A stretch of 21,528 bases of DNA from Bacteroidales bacterium UBA1628. Lineage in GTDB: Bacteria; Bacteroidota; Bacteroidia; Bacteroidales; UBA932. The stretch is from assembly GCA_002321335.1 (NCBI GenBank), contig DCMG01000126.1, forward strand, positions 5,489-27,016. The letters run 5' to 3'. The notes beneath the pieces were generated by a model, which saw only the letters and a program-made list of their open reading frames with translations, was not told the DNA's origin and made no database searches. The position numbers and the translations under genes are program-made. Below, in pieces: positions 1 through 7,190 of the stretch. Numbering within the stretch: position 1 is the stretch's first letter; each line of letters opens with the position of its first letter.

Positions 1-726
1 GAATGGATCAAGAACGCTTTTGACATCTCGTCGGTCACCTCCGTGGTCGGTTCCGTGGCGTCAGCGTTGGGCACATTCGGCATAGGACTGTTCTCGGTGA
101 TGTTCATCGGATTCTTCTTCGTGAAGGACGAGACGCTTTTCCGCAGGATTGTCGGAGCTATCGTTCCTGACAAGGCCGAAAAAACAGCCATCAGCGCCAT
201 CGGTGACATCGAGCATCTACTCAGCCGCTATTTCGTCGGACTGATGACTGAAGTCCTCGGAGTCGCCCTGCTCAACTTCCTGGGACTCTGGCTGATAGCC
301 AGAATAGGGTTCTATCCGGCAGTCGGAATAGCCTTCATGACAGGCCTTCTGAACGTCATTCCTTACGTCGGCCCTTGGATCGGCGGAGCCATCGGAACAG
401 TCCTCGGGATTGTGCTCAAGTACAGCAGCGCGGCGGCGGTCGGTGTCTACCCTGATTTCATGGTGGTCATCATCACGCTGCTTGCGGTCTTCATCTGCAC
501 GCAATTGGTGGACAACTTCCTGTTCCAGCCGCTTATCTACTCAACCAGCATCAAGTCCAGCCCGTTGGAAATCTTCATCGTGCTGCTCATGGCAGGCCAT
601 CTCGGCGGAATAATAGGGATGCTCGTCGCCATCCCGGCCTACACCGTTATCAGGGTCATCGCAGCCCGGTTCTTCTCTGATTTCAAACCAATCCGCAGAC
701 TCATAGCGGCAACGGATGACAAATAA
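1..726 (+). CDS. AI-2E family transporter, C-terminal part (5' end outside window)
   Basis: The reading frame is open from base 1 to a TAA at 724-726, so the start lies upstream of the window; 241 residues are visible. The product is a polytopic inner-membrane protein of the AI-2E transporter family (PF01594, also called UPF0118 or PerM-like). Visible family signatures are NVIPYVGPWIGG in the middle and the C-terminal block QLVDNFLFQPLIYS, then SSPLEIFIVLLMAGHLGGIIGM and AIPAYTVIRV. I count about five to six hydrophobic segments, consistent with the C-terminal half of an eight-helix protein. The family includes autoinducer-2 exporters and Na+/H+ antiporters, so the substrate cannot be assigned from sequence. 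The following hydrolase gene starts 7 nt downstream and is probably co-transcribed. Family call is secure, function is not. Confidence 0.9.
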   Translation, partial: EWIKNAFDISSVTSVVGSVASALGTFGIGLFSVMFIGFFFVKDETLFRRIVGAIVPDKAEKTAISAIGDIEHLLSRYFVGLMTEVLGVALLNFLGLWLIARIGFYPAVGIAFMTGLLNVIPYVGPWIGGAIGTVLGIVLKYSSAAAVGVYPDFMVVIITLLAVFICTQLVDNFLFQPLIYSTSIKSSPLEIFIVLLMAGHLGGIIGMLVAIPAYTVIRVIAARFFSDFKPIRRLIAATDDK

Positions 727-733
727 AATTTTA

Positions 734-1699
734 ATGAATATGAACACGTTACTCAAAAGGCTGACGCTTGTCGCAGCCCTCATCGCCGGATTCCTTACAA
801 GCGCGAACGCTCAAGAAAAATATTCACCGTCAGGAACATATCAATTCGCCGTCAAGGACGGAAACGCCTTGTTCCTTGATGAATATCCTGCCTCAGCCGG
901 AAGCGAAACCTCTCTGAAAGGCTACGAGAAGCCGTCCATAGTCTTTGTCTTCGGAGGAGGATTCAAAGGCGGAGAGCGAAGCCACAAGGATTATCTGCCT
1001 TGGTTCAAAATGCTTAACGACGAGGGCTACACAGTCCTCACGATTGACTATCGCCTCGGAATGAAAGGCGTGAAGACAAAGGGAGGCATCGGTTCCGTGA
1101 AGCAGTTCTACCATTCGGTCAGAATCGCCAGCGAGGATCTGTTCAGCGCCACAAAGTACATCATAGACAATGCCAAGACGCTGAAAGTCAATCCTGACAA
1201 TCTGGTGATCTGCGGGTCGTCAGCCGGAGCGATGACCGTGCTTGAATCCGAGTGGATGCTGTGCAACGGGAAGGCCACGGAGGCACTCCCGGAAGGGTTC
1301 CGCTACGCCGGAGTGATGTCGTTCTCGGGAGCGATCCTGTCCCGTGAGGGAATGCCGAAATATTCACAGGCTCCGGCTCCGACGGCATTCTTCCATGGCA
1401 CAGCCGACAAGGTGGTGAACTACGGCAACATCCGAGTCTTCAACTGGGTTTTCGCCGGCACGGACAAGCTCGTCAAGATATTCAGGAAAAACGGTTACGT
1501 CTACAACGCTTTACGTTTCAAGGACCACAAGCACGAGATTGCCGATTCGATGGTCGAGACTTTCCCTGACCAGATCCGATTCCTTGAGACAAACATAACG
1601 AGAAAGGTCGCCAGAACTGTGGATTCCACAATCGACGACCCTGAGGCTCCGGTTCCAAGCGGCTCGGCGAACCGCAAGGAGATGTACGGAAATAATTAA
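734..1699 (+). CDS. exported alpha/beta hydrolase (esterase/lipase-like)
   Basis: From ATG 734 the protein has a clean type I signal peptide: Lys-Arg near the N terminus, hydrophobic core LTLVAALIAGFLTS, cleavage around ANA|QEK. The mature part is an alpha/beta hydrolase of the carboxylesterase/BD-FAE type. It shows an oxyanion-type strand FVFGGGFKGGE, nucleophile elbow CGSSAGAM (Ser about residue 163), acid residue in HGTADKVV and a C-terminal His in DHKHEI. It is expected to act in the periplasm or at the surface on small esters, perhaps acyl groups on glycans; the substrate is inferred only. ATG codons at 716 (overlapping the transporter gene), 734 and 740 are all possible. 734 and 740 give the better signal peptide, and 740 sits in the GAATATG context seen at other starts here. 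The stop overlaps the stop of the convergent SGNH esterase gene. Confidence 0.85.
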   Translation: MNMNTLLKRLTLVAALIAGFLTSANAQEKYSPSGTYQFAVKDGNALFLDEYPASAGSETSLKGYEKPSIVFVFGGGFKGGERSHKDYLPWFKMLNDEGYTVLTIDYRLGMKGVKTKGGIGSVKQFYHSVRIASEDLFSATKYIIDNAKTLKVNPDNLVICGSSAGAMTVLESEWMLCNGKATEALPEGFRYAGVMSFSGAILSREGMPKYSQAPAPTAFFHGTADKVVNYGNIRVFNWVFAGTDKLVKIFRKNGYVYNALRFKDHKHEIADSMVETFPDQIRFLETNITRKVARTVDSTIDDPEAPVPSGSANRKEMYGNN

Positions 1700-3069
1700 T
1701 CTTGAATATATTTGCGATAGACTTCCGCGATTCTGCGGTATCCCTCTTCATTCGGATGGAGTCCGTCCCTGAAAAGGGATTCGTCCAATGTGCCGTCAGC
1801 CTTGGTAAGAACCGGCTTCACATCCACGATGTCGTAGTTCGTGAGGCCGCTCTCCTTCAGGAGCCTGTCTGCAGCAGCGTTCACCTTGTCCACCCGGTCA
1901 ATGGCCTTCCTGCGAGGGTAGATGTGCACGACGTGGATGCGGGCCAGAGGCTGCTTCACACGAATATATTCAATAAGTCCCACCATTCCTTCGGCGATCG
2001 CCTCCTCGGTGCGGCTGTAGATGTCGTTTGTGCCGGCCATCACGAAGATGTGCTTCGCATTGAATCCGTCCAGCTCCTCGTGCATCATCCTCCACATCAT
2101 GTTCCCGAGGCGGTCCCAGCCATAGCCGCAGTTGACGACATTGCGGTCAGCGAATATGTCGTTCCAGGAATCCACTCCGGCATGCCATGTCTTATGGCTC
2201 GGTTCGCCTGACCAATAATGGGTTATGGAATTGCCTATCATCACGATCTCCGGATTCGGAGCGATGCGCCTTTCTCTGTAAAGGACTCTTGAATGCCTCT
2301 CGCTCCAATCATAGAACGTGTAGTCCCTGCGCTGCCTGAGCGGTTTGAGGATGTCTGGAAGATCGGTCGTCGTGCCAAGGGCGTTGAAGATCGCCTCAAG
2401 TGTGGCCACCGTGTCGGCTTTCGCACCATCAACGGCGATGAAATAGTCAGGTTTCCTGCTCTCTTTCCTGCTTACAACCTTTACCGGGAAATCTGCCTTT
2501 CTCTGAAGAATGTTCCTGACAGCCTTTGCCGGCCTGGCTACCGATTCGACCGGAACATTGTAAACGGCTATCGCCTTCTCGACCGGCACAGGTTCGAAAT
2601 GGAAATATGTTCCGCCAACTGTTCTGATCTCCATCCACTTCACGTCATTGTAAAGCGGCAGATAAAGCCTGAACGCATTGCCGTTCTTGGCCGACTTTCC
2701 GTAGTCCACACGGAATGAGAACGTAACAGTGTCACCCTCGACCTTACCAAGATTTGAAGTCCCGTTCAGCAGATGGAATCCCCCATCGTTGTCGATGTCA
2801 AACAGATCCACTCCCAGCGAGGCCATCTCTGTCGCCCCCTTAGGAATATTCCTGCCTTCAAGCACATAACGCACCGTGATTTCCGGAGAATTTGTCCCGA
2901 AATCAATGTTGCCTCCGCCAAATGTCCAGCAAGTCCCGAAAGGACCTTTAGGCCTTTCAGTCAGTGGGTTATGCCAATCCTTCACTCCTGCGGCCTCCGC
3001 AACGACCGAAAGCGTCAGCGCCAAAGCGGCCACCGACACCACACGTCTTACAATTCCTGAATATCTCAT
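1696..3069 (-). CDS. exported SGNH/GDSL hydrolase with N-terminal beta domain
   Basis: This 457-residue protein starts with a signal peptide (MRYSGIVRRVVSVAALALTL, cleavage near EAA|GVK). The N-terminal ~200 residues form a beta-rich domain with GVDLFDIDNDGGFHLLNG, matching the GxDLY-type module that precedes many Bacteroidetes SGNH esterases. The catalytic SGNH domain follows. Block I is GNSITHYWSG with the nucleophile Ser near residue 277, the Gly block is GYGWDRLGN, the Asn block is AGTNDIYSR, and the Asp-His block is DGLHPNEEGY near the C terminus. All catalytic positions are present, so it should be active, probably as a carbohydrate or lipid acyl esterase outside the cytoplasm. The start is GGAATATGAG, 70 nt from a good promoter. 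It converges with the alpha/beta hydrolase gene, the two stops sharing TTAA. Confidence 0.9.
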   Translation of the reverse strand: MRYSGIVRRVVSVAALALTLSVVAEAAGVKDWHNPLTERPKGPFGTCWTFGGGNIDFGTNSPEITVRYVLEGRNIPKGATEMASLGVDLFDIDNDGGFHLLNGTSNLGKVEGDTVTFSFRVDYGKSAKNGNAFRLYLPLYNDVKWMEIRTVGGTYFHFEPVPVEKAIAVYNVPVESVARPAKAVRNILQRKADFPVKVVSRKESRKPDYFIAVDGAKADTVATLEAIFNALGTTTDLPDILKPLRQRRDYTFYDWSERHSRVLYRERRIAPNPEIVMIGNSITHYWSGEPSHKTWHAGVDSWNDIFADRNVVNCGYGWDRLGNMMWRMMHEELDGFNAKHIFVMAGTNDIYSRTEEAIAEGMVGLIEYIRVKQPLARIHVVHIYPRRKAIDRVDKVNAAADRLLKESGLTNYDIVDVKPVLTKADGTLDESLFRDGLHPNEEGYRRIAEVYRKYIQD

Positions 3070-3082
3070 ATTCCTTTACCTT

Positions 3083-3100
3083 TTAATTAATTAATTAATT
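3083..3100. repeat. TTAA tetranucleotide microsatellite in the SGNH gene leader
   Basis: About four and a half perfect tandem copies of TTAA lie 14-31 nt upstream of the SGNH start codon, inside the predicted 5' untranslated leader. A run of four-base units can change length by slippage and alter leader length. No effect is demonstrated. Confidence 0.75.
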
Positions 3101-3139
3101 ATTATTGTCTTGATATCATTGCCTTGTCATAACAGACTT

Positions 3140-3171
3140 CAAAGTTAGACCTTACTCGTCAGAAATCCAAA
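3140..3171 (-). promoter_or_regulatory. Bacteroidota-type promoter of the SGNH esterase gene
   Basis: On the minus strand, TTTG (3171-3168) is followed after exactly 20 nt by TAACTTTG (3147-3140). This is the TTTG / TAnnTTTG arrangement established for Bacteroides sigma factor promoters. It predicts a leader of about 65 nt before the ATG at 3069. Confidence 0.75.
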
Positions 3172-3390
3172 TAATAGCAGAGAGCCTATGTTGTGGGCAA
3201 TATCGCACTGCACTCTACGGAAGCAATAAGGGCTTAAAATGCTACCCAAAAGTATTGTGCGACACCCACGGCAGCAATAAAGGCTTAAAACGCTGCCCAA
3301 AGTGTCGCTCGGCACCCTACAGCAACAAAATCGGTCAAAAATGCCGCCCAAGAGTGTTTCTTTACACCCTTGGGCGACGGAAAGCCTGAA
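3171..3390. repeat. degenerate ~50-bp tandem array of terminator-like hairpin units
   Basis: This occupies most of the gene-free stretch 3070-3413. Three recognisable units begin at about 3222, 3273 and 3321 (periods 51 and 48), with decayed copies on either side (about 3176 and 3374). On the minus strand each central unit reads TTGCTG, a few bases, GGGTG, a 6-7 nt loop, ACACTTT or a variant, GGG(C/T)AGC, then a run of four T. The unit nearest the lipoprotein gene is a near-perfect terminator. The others keep the inner stem by G-U pairs but are weaker. The same strand is open as an 84-codon frame (3145-3399) with a 16-17 residue repeat, but the hairpins explain the structure better. Confidence 0.65.
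3337..3376 (-). terminator. rho-independent terminator of the receptor-lipoprotein operon
   Basis: On the minus strand CGCCCAAGGGTGT pairs with ACACTCTTGGGCG across a 6-nt loop. This is a 13-bp stem with a single G-U pair, followed by GCATTTTT. It lies 38 nt beyond the lipoprotein stop codon and points in the operon direction. Confidence 0.8.
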
Positions 3391-3413
3391 TTGTGCCACT
3401 GAACCGCTCTTTT

Positions 3414-3878
3414 CTACTGTTTCGGGACACCGGTGTAGGTGACGGGATAGTCACCGAAATTGAGGCTGAGGGAGATACCTGTGGCTGTCATGATGCCAGA
3501 AAGGGCTGTCACCGTGTACTTCGGAAACGGGACGGTGCCCCCAGAGAGAGGGACGATCCCGTCAGCGGAAAACTTGACTGTACCGTCTTTCTCAGAGTAG
3601 CCGACATCCGGAACCGTCACATCAAGAGAGACAGGCATCTGCGGCACGAACTTGACTTTGTAGAACAGGATCTTCATGGTACGGGCGTCTTTGTCCAAAA
3701 GACAGTCCACGGCCACGTCCTCCGAAACATTGTCCGATCCTCCGGCAGTGACGGTCATTGTGCCGGAATATTCATATTCATTGGCGGCAAGATGCTCCTC
3801 GTTCGAGCCATTCTCCTTGGTGCAGGACAGGGACAGCATCAGCGCCACTGCCATAAAAAGCATTGCTATTCTATTCAT
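3414..3878 (-). CDS. small lipoprotein, calycin-like beta-barrel candidate
   Basis: The 154-residue product has a lipoprotein signal peptide with lipobox LSLSC (Cys about residue 19), then an acidic linker. The mature part is all-beta in character and contains YSGTMTVTAGG, LFYKVKFVPQMPVSLDVTVPDV, a Gly-Pro rich turn GGTVPFPKY and the terminal GDYPVTYTGVPKQ. This pattern resembles the calycin-like lipoproteins of Bacteroidales (PF13944), an assignment made by eye. It begins 13 nt after the stop of the TonB-dependent receptor gene, and a strong terminator follows it, so the two form one transcript. A likely role is a receptor accessory or ligand-binding lipoprotein at the outer membrane; this is inference from position only. 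Confidence 0.75.
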   Translation of the reverse strand: MNRIAMLFMAVALMLSLSCTKENGSNEEHLAANEYEYSGTMTVTAGGSDNVSEDVAVDCLLDKDARTMKILFYKVKFVPQMPVSLDVTVPDVGYSEKDGTVKFSADGIVPLSGGTVPFPKYTVTALSGIMTATGISLSLNFGDYPVTYTGVPKQ

Positions 3879-3891
3879 AGATCACTATTAA

Positions 3892-6147
3892 TTAAATATT
3901 TATAGACACGCCTATTGTAAGTCTGCGAGGCTTTCCCATCTGAAAGAACGAATTGCCGACAGACTTGAAGTAGAACACGGAATATTCAGTGGCGGAAAGA
4001 TTCTGCCCCCTGACCCAAAGTTCCGCCCTTGAAGAGGCAAGGCGCACATCCGCGCCAAGCAATGAATATGCCGGCTGGCTCACATCGCCAGCCTCGTTCC
4101 AGCTGATTCTTCCGCTATGGTTCAAATCGGCATTCACGGACACTGACCGCAGCAGACGCGCTCCTGTCTGTAACTTGTAGCCGAGCCGCAAGTACAGTGT
4201 GGATCTTGGAGAATATGGTATGCGGTTGCCTGACCAGTCATCATGGCCATCATGATAATCCACGAAACGTGCGTCCATAAGGCTTCCGGTAAAAGTCGCG
4301 GACAGACCTTTCCAAGTCCAAAAGGCCTCTGCCTCAACACCGAGGCTGCGAGATCGTCCGGCATTTGTCATCATACGTCCGGTTCCATTTCCACGCGGGA
4401 AGACGGTCATCTGCTGGTTGCGGCAATCGACATAATAAGCCGTGGCGGAAGCCACCAATCGGTGCCCTTCAGCATCAGCCGTGAATCGACTTCCGATTTC
4501 AAAATCCAAGCAGGTTTCCGGTTTATAGGTCATAACGGCCCCGGAGATGTCCTCAAGACCATCCAGATGAACTCCAAGTCTTTCCATCATTCCCGACATC
4601 ATCTTGTTCTGAATGATGTCCGAGAAGATCTGGGTGTTGAAGCCACCGGATCTGTAGCCCTTGGCGAACGAGGTATAAAAAGAAAGGTCAAGTCCTCTGG
4701 ACCGCATCCGCCCGGACGACGCATCATACGACAAAGACACTTTCGGCTGCAATTGGGCATAACCTACAGACTCATTCCCATCTTCGCTCGTGCTGAAAGG
4801 GATATATTCACTCATCGACGGCGAGACGACGAAATGGATGTCGGAACCCGATTCGTAACGCATTCCATAAGACTCATAATCGAGCCTCAGCCCAGCGGTG
4901 AACGTCCAGTGGCCAGTCTTGAAATAAGACTCATGGTAGGCTGCTGCATTAACAAGTGCAATGTCGAAGTCGCTGGAAATCAAAAAATCATCTTCAAGAA
5001 TATTCAGTTTTCCCAATTCCTGCGGAATGCCGGAATTTGCGTTGTCAAGAATCAGAGACTTTATGCCGTCTCCAAGGAAACGCACCGGAGCGGACATCCG
5101 GTTCAGTTTCACCACCGCAAACACTCCTGTCTGGCGGTTCCACCAGACAGGGTGTCTCTTAGGCCGCGCGATAAACTCCTGCGTCAACGCGCCTTGCCTT
5201 TGGGTCTGGTTCAAAGTGAACATTGACCTCGGGGTAAAGTCCTGATCCATGTCCATCGAATCAAAAAGAGCCTGGACACTTGTCACTGAACTTAGTTTCA
5301 AGTTCCTCCACTCTGTTTTCAAACGCAGTCCGTCCATCAGAAAGAATCTGCGATAGCCGCTTTTGTCATTATAATCCACGGGGAGAAGCCCTTCGGTCAA
5401 TGAGCCAAAATCTGAGTTCCATCGGCGGTACGGATAACCGGACTGATCAGTGTAAGACATCGTCAAGGAGTTATCCAGTGATACTTTCCAGACTTTTCCC
5501 ACGAATCTTGCACGGGCCGAAAAAGTATCGTAAAGACCGCAATGGCTCCCGTCATATTCATTGACATGGAATCCGTCGCTGTGTCCGTATGCGGCGACTA
5601 CCCCGAGTCCACCCTTATAGGCCGAAGCTTTCGCGGTCATTGTGGACGCAGTGCCATATTCAATGGACATCCTTGTACCTTGATACGCCTCGGGCGACAA
5701 TGTCTCAACCGAAAGCACTCCGAGCATGGAGTTGCGGCCGTAAAGGGTTCCTTGCGGTCCATGCATGAAATCTACCCTGCGGATGTCCGCGAATGAGAAA
5801 TCATAACAGTTTTTGTCCAGGATAGGCACATCATCAACATAGAGACCTATGACCGGATTGTCCATTCTGGATCCAAGGCCACGGACATATATGGTCGAGG
5901 TCATCGAAGTTCCGTATTCTGGCATATTCAATCCTGGGATTATGGATGACAGATCCTTGGGAGACGAGATTCCGCATTCTTCGATCCTTTTCAGAATCAG
6001 TGTAGTGGCAGGTGCCTTGCCGGAAACGACATCCGATTTCTTAATAGAAGATGTCACGACTGAACCGGAGATCGTGTCCCGAACCTGCGGAATCGGCAAG
6101 GATGGCGGAATGACCATCAATAAGAATGTCGTAAAGGCTGCAAGCAT
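3892..6147 (-). CDS. TonB-dependent outer-membrane receptor
   Basis: A 751-residue TonB-dependent receptor. The plug domain (about residues 45-160) shows DLSSIIPGLN, STIYVRGLGSRMDNP, VIGLYVDDVPI, then the hallmark RRVDFMHGPQGTLYGRNSMLGV. The remainder is a 22-strand-type beta barrel with repeated aromatic strands, including SFYTSFAKGYRSGGFN. It ends in ...RLTIGVSINI, a typical outer-membrane C-terminal strand. It lacks the CarboxypepD_reg-like N-terminal extension and is shorter than SusC proteins, and no SusD partner is nearby. It therefore looks more like a siderophore, cofactor or small-ligand receptor than a glycan importer; the ligand is unknown. An AraC regulator lies directly upstream on the same strand and a small lipoprotein directly downstream. 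The N terminus is hydrophobic but not a textbook signal peptide, so the start is less certain. Confidence 0.92.
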   Translation of the reverse strand: MLAAFTTFLLMVIPPSLPIPQVRDTISGSVVTSSIKKSDVVSGKAPATTLILKRIEECGISSPKDLSSIIPGLNMPEYGTSMTSTIYVRGLGSRMDNPVIGLYVDDVPILDKNCYDFSFADIRRVDFMHGPQGTLYGRNSMLGVLSVETLSPEAYQGTRMSIEYGTASTMTAKASAYKGGLGVVAAYGHSDGFHVNEYDGSHCGLYDTFSARARFVGKVWKVSLDNSLTMSYTDQSGYPYRRWNSDFGSLTEGLLPVDYNDKSGYRRFFLMDGLRLKTEWRNLKLSSVTSVQALFDSMDMDQDFTPRSMFTLNQTQRQGALTQEFIARPKRHPVWWNRQTGVFAVVKLNRMSAPVRFLGDGIKSLILDNANSGIPQELGKLNILEDDFLISSDFDIALVNAAAYHESYFKTGHWTFTAGLRLDYESYGMRYESGSDIHFVVSPSMSEYIPFSTSEDGNESVGYAQLQPKVSLSYDASSGRMRSRGLDLSFYTSFAKGYRSGGFNTQIFSDIIQNKMMSGMMERLGVHLDGLEDISGAVMTYKPETCLDFEIGSRFTADAEGHRLVASATAYYVDCRNQQMTVFPRGNGTGRMMTNAGRSRSLGVEAEAFWTWKGLSATFTGSLMDARFVDYHDGHDDWSGNRIPYSPRSTLYLRLGYKLQTGARLLRSVSVNADLNHSGRISWNEAGDVSQPAYSLLGADVRLASSRAELWVRGQNLSATEYSVFYFKSVGNSFFQMGKPRRLTIGVSINI

Positions 6148-6155
6148 AACGGGTG

Positions 6156-6163
6156 CAAAAATA
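6156..6163 (-). promoter_or_regulatory. -7 box upstream of the TonB-dependent receptor gene
   Basis: TATTTTTG on the minus strand, continued by CA, ends 8 nt before the receptor ATG (6147). No TTTG is present at the usual distance upstream. That would fit a promoter needing an activator, such as the AraC protein encoded just upstream. Activation is inference. Confidence 0.5.
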
Positions 6164-6211
6164 CGTCCGCCAAATCCTTGCCGGCTTATGAATATGTGAT
6201 TATGGCTTGGA

Positions 6212-6979
6212 CTATTTATTCATAGTCTCAGATCTGAAATCAGTAGGAGACATTCCGACCAGTTTTTTGAAGAAACGTGAGAAGTAGGCGGGATCCTCAA
6301 AACCGACCCTGTATGATACTTCAGAAATCGGAATGCCAGGGTCATGAAGAAGCGTTCTGGCCAATGATAACCTTGCGTTTTCTATCCACTCCCCTGCGCT
6401 GCGTCCTGTCTCTGATTTGACGACACGGTTCAAGTGATTTGGAGTCACGCCGAGTTCTCTTGCATAGCCGGCCACCCCAGTGAACTGCCGTGAGGTGTCA
6501 AACACACTGGAAAGATAGGACGAACAAAGTCTGGATGAAGCAGTTGCGTCATATTGAGGAATCACACTGTCAAACTGGCAGAGCATAACCTCAAGCAATC
6601 CTTGAAGCATCGGAGGATCATCCGGGAATCTGGACATTCGGATCATGAGCTCATCGAAGAAGACTTTATCCTCAAGCGGGATAGTCATAACACTCGAAGT
6701 TTTGAGTCTCAGCACCTTGTGTCCCGAATTTCGCAGAAGTCCTGCCGGAAACGCACCCATATAGCCAATGCAGTCCTTAAAATACTTTACTGAATATGCC
6801 AACTGAGGCGGAATCAGGGCACAATCCTGTCCCCGTAGCAGATGTGGATTTCCATCAACATCTGTAAGGACCTCTCCTGAAATAAGATATATAAATGACC
6901 AGTCCTCTCTGATCATTCCATGCATCGGCTGTGCCGTGATATGTCCTGCCGCGTTCAACGGCCTGATCACGAATCTCAT
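6212..6979 (-). CDS. AraC family transcriptional regulator (receptor-linked)
   Basis: From ATG 6979 the protein has 255 residues. The N-terminal half is a cupin-like sensing region (VDGNPHLLRGQDCALIPP). The C-terminal ~100 residues carry the two AraC helix-turn-helix motifs: GVAGYARELGVTPNHLNRVV and ISEVSYRVGFEDPAYFSRFF, followed by the family signature KLVGMSPTDFR. An upstream in-frame ATG at 7036 would add a 19-residue hydrophobic tail and bury the -7 box TATTTTTG, so 6979 is preferred. The receptor gene begins 64 nt after its stop in the same orientation. Control of the receptor by this protein, with a small ligand read by the N-terminal domain, is the natural inference. Confidence 0.88.
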   Translation of the reverse strand: MRFVIRPLNAAGHITAQPMHGMIREDWSFIYLISGEVLTDVDGNPHLLRGQDCALIPPQLAYSVKYFKDCIGYMGAFPAGLLRNSGHKVLRLKTSSVMTIPLEDKVFFDELMIRMSRFPDDPPMLQGLLEVMLCQFDSVIPQYDATASSRLCSSYLSSVFDTSRQFTGVAGYARELGVTPNHLNRVVKSETGRSAGEWIENARLSLARTLLHDPGIPISEVSYRVGFEDPAYFSRFFKKLVGMSPTDFRSETMNK

Positions 6980-6990
6980 AATTATCTGCT

Positions 6991-6998
6991 GCAAAAAT
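6991..6998 (-). promoter_or_regulatory. -7 box upstream of the receptor-linked araC gene
   Basis: TATTTTTG on the minus strand, 11 nt before the ATG at 6979, again continued by CA. It closely resembles the box in front of the receptor gene, and again no clear TTTG lies 20 nt upstream. It supports the shorter start for the regulator. Confidence 0.45.
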
Positions 6999-7158
6999 AA
7001 TAAAAGAAAACCATCCCGCCACAGGGAATAACGCAAACGCCATCTTTTTAACTGTCAACCCATTACAAATCCCTGCCATTCCAAACTACCCGGCAAGTTT
7101 TATGAATATGCTAATTATAAACAAGTTACAGATAACGACAAATCAATGAAAAAAGAAC

Positions 7159-7166
7159 TATCTTTG
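7159..7166 (+). promoter_or_regulatory. -7 box of the EamA transporter gene
   Basis: TATCTTTG, continued by CAG, ends 24 nt before the ATG at 7191 and matches TAnnTTTG exactly. The -33 element is not recognisable. The 211-nt interval 6980-7190 holds this promoter and the divergent araC promoter. Confidence 0.5.
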
Positions 7167-7190
7167 CAGCCTTTATTTTGAAACAGGAAT

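Noticed and set aside
3145..3399. Minus-strand 84-codon frame rich in Cys with a 16-17 residue internal repeat
   Set aside because: The repeat comes from the tandem terminator-like hairpins. There is no convincing start context, outer copies shift frame (spacing about 52), and the strong terminator lies inside the frame.
3393..3905. Plus-strand open frame of 170 codons opposite the small lipoprotein
   Set aside because: The minus-strand lipoprotein has a signal peptide, lipobox and operon context. The opposite frame has none of these.
4243..5226. Long plus-strand open frame of 327 codons
   Set aside because: It is fully antisense to the TonB-dependent receptor gene, has no recognisable domain and an odd composition. 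It is a shadow of codon bias in the real gene.
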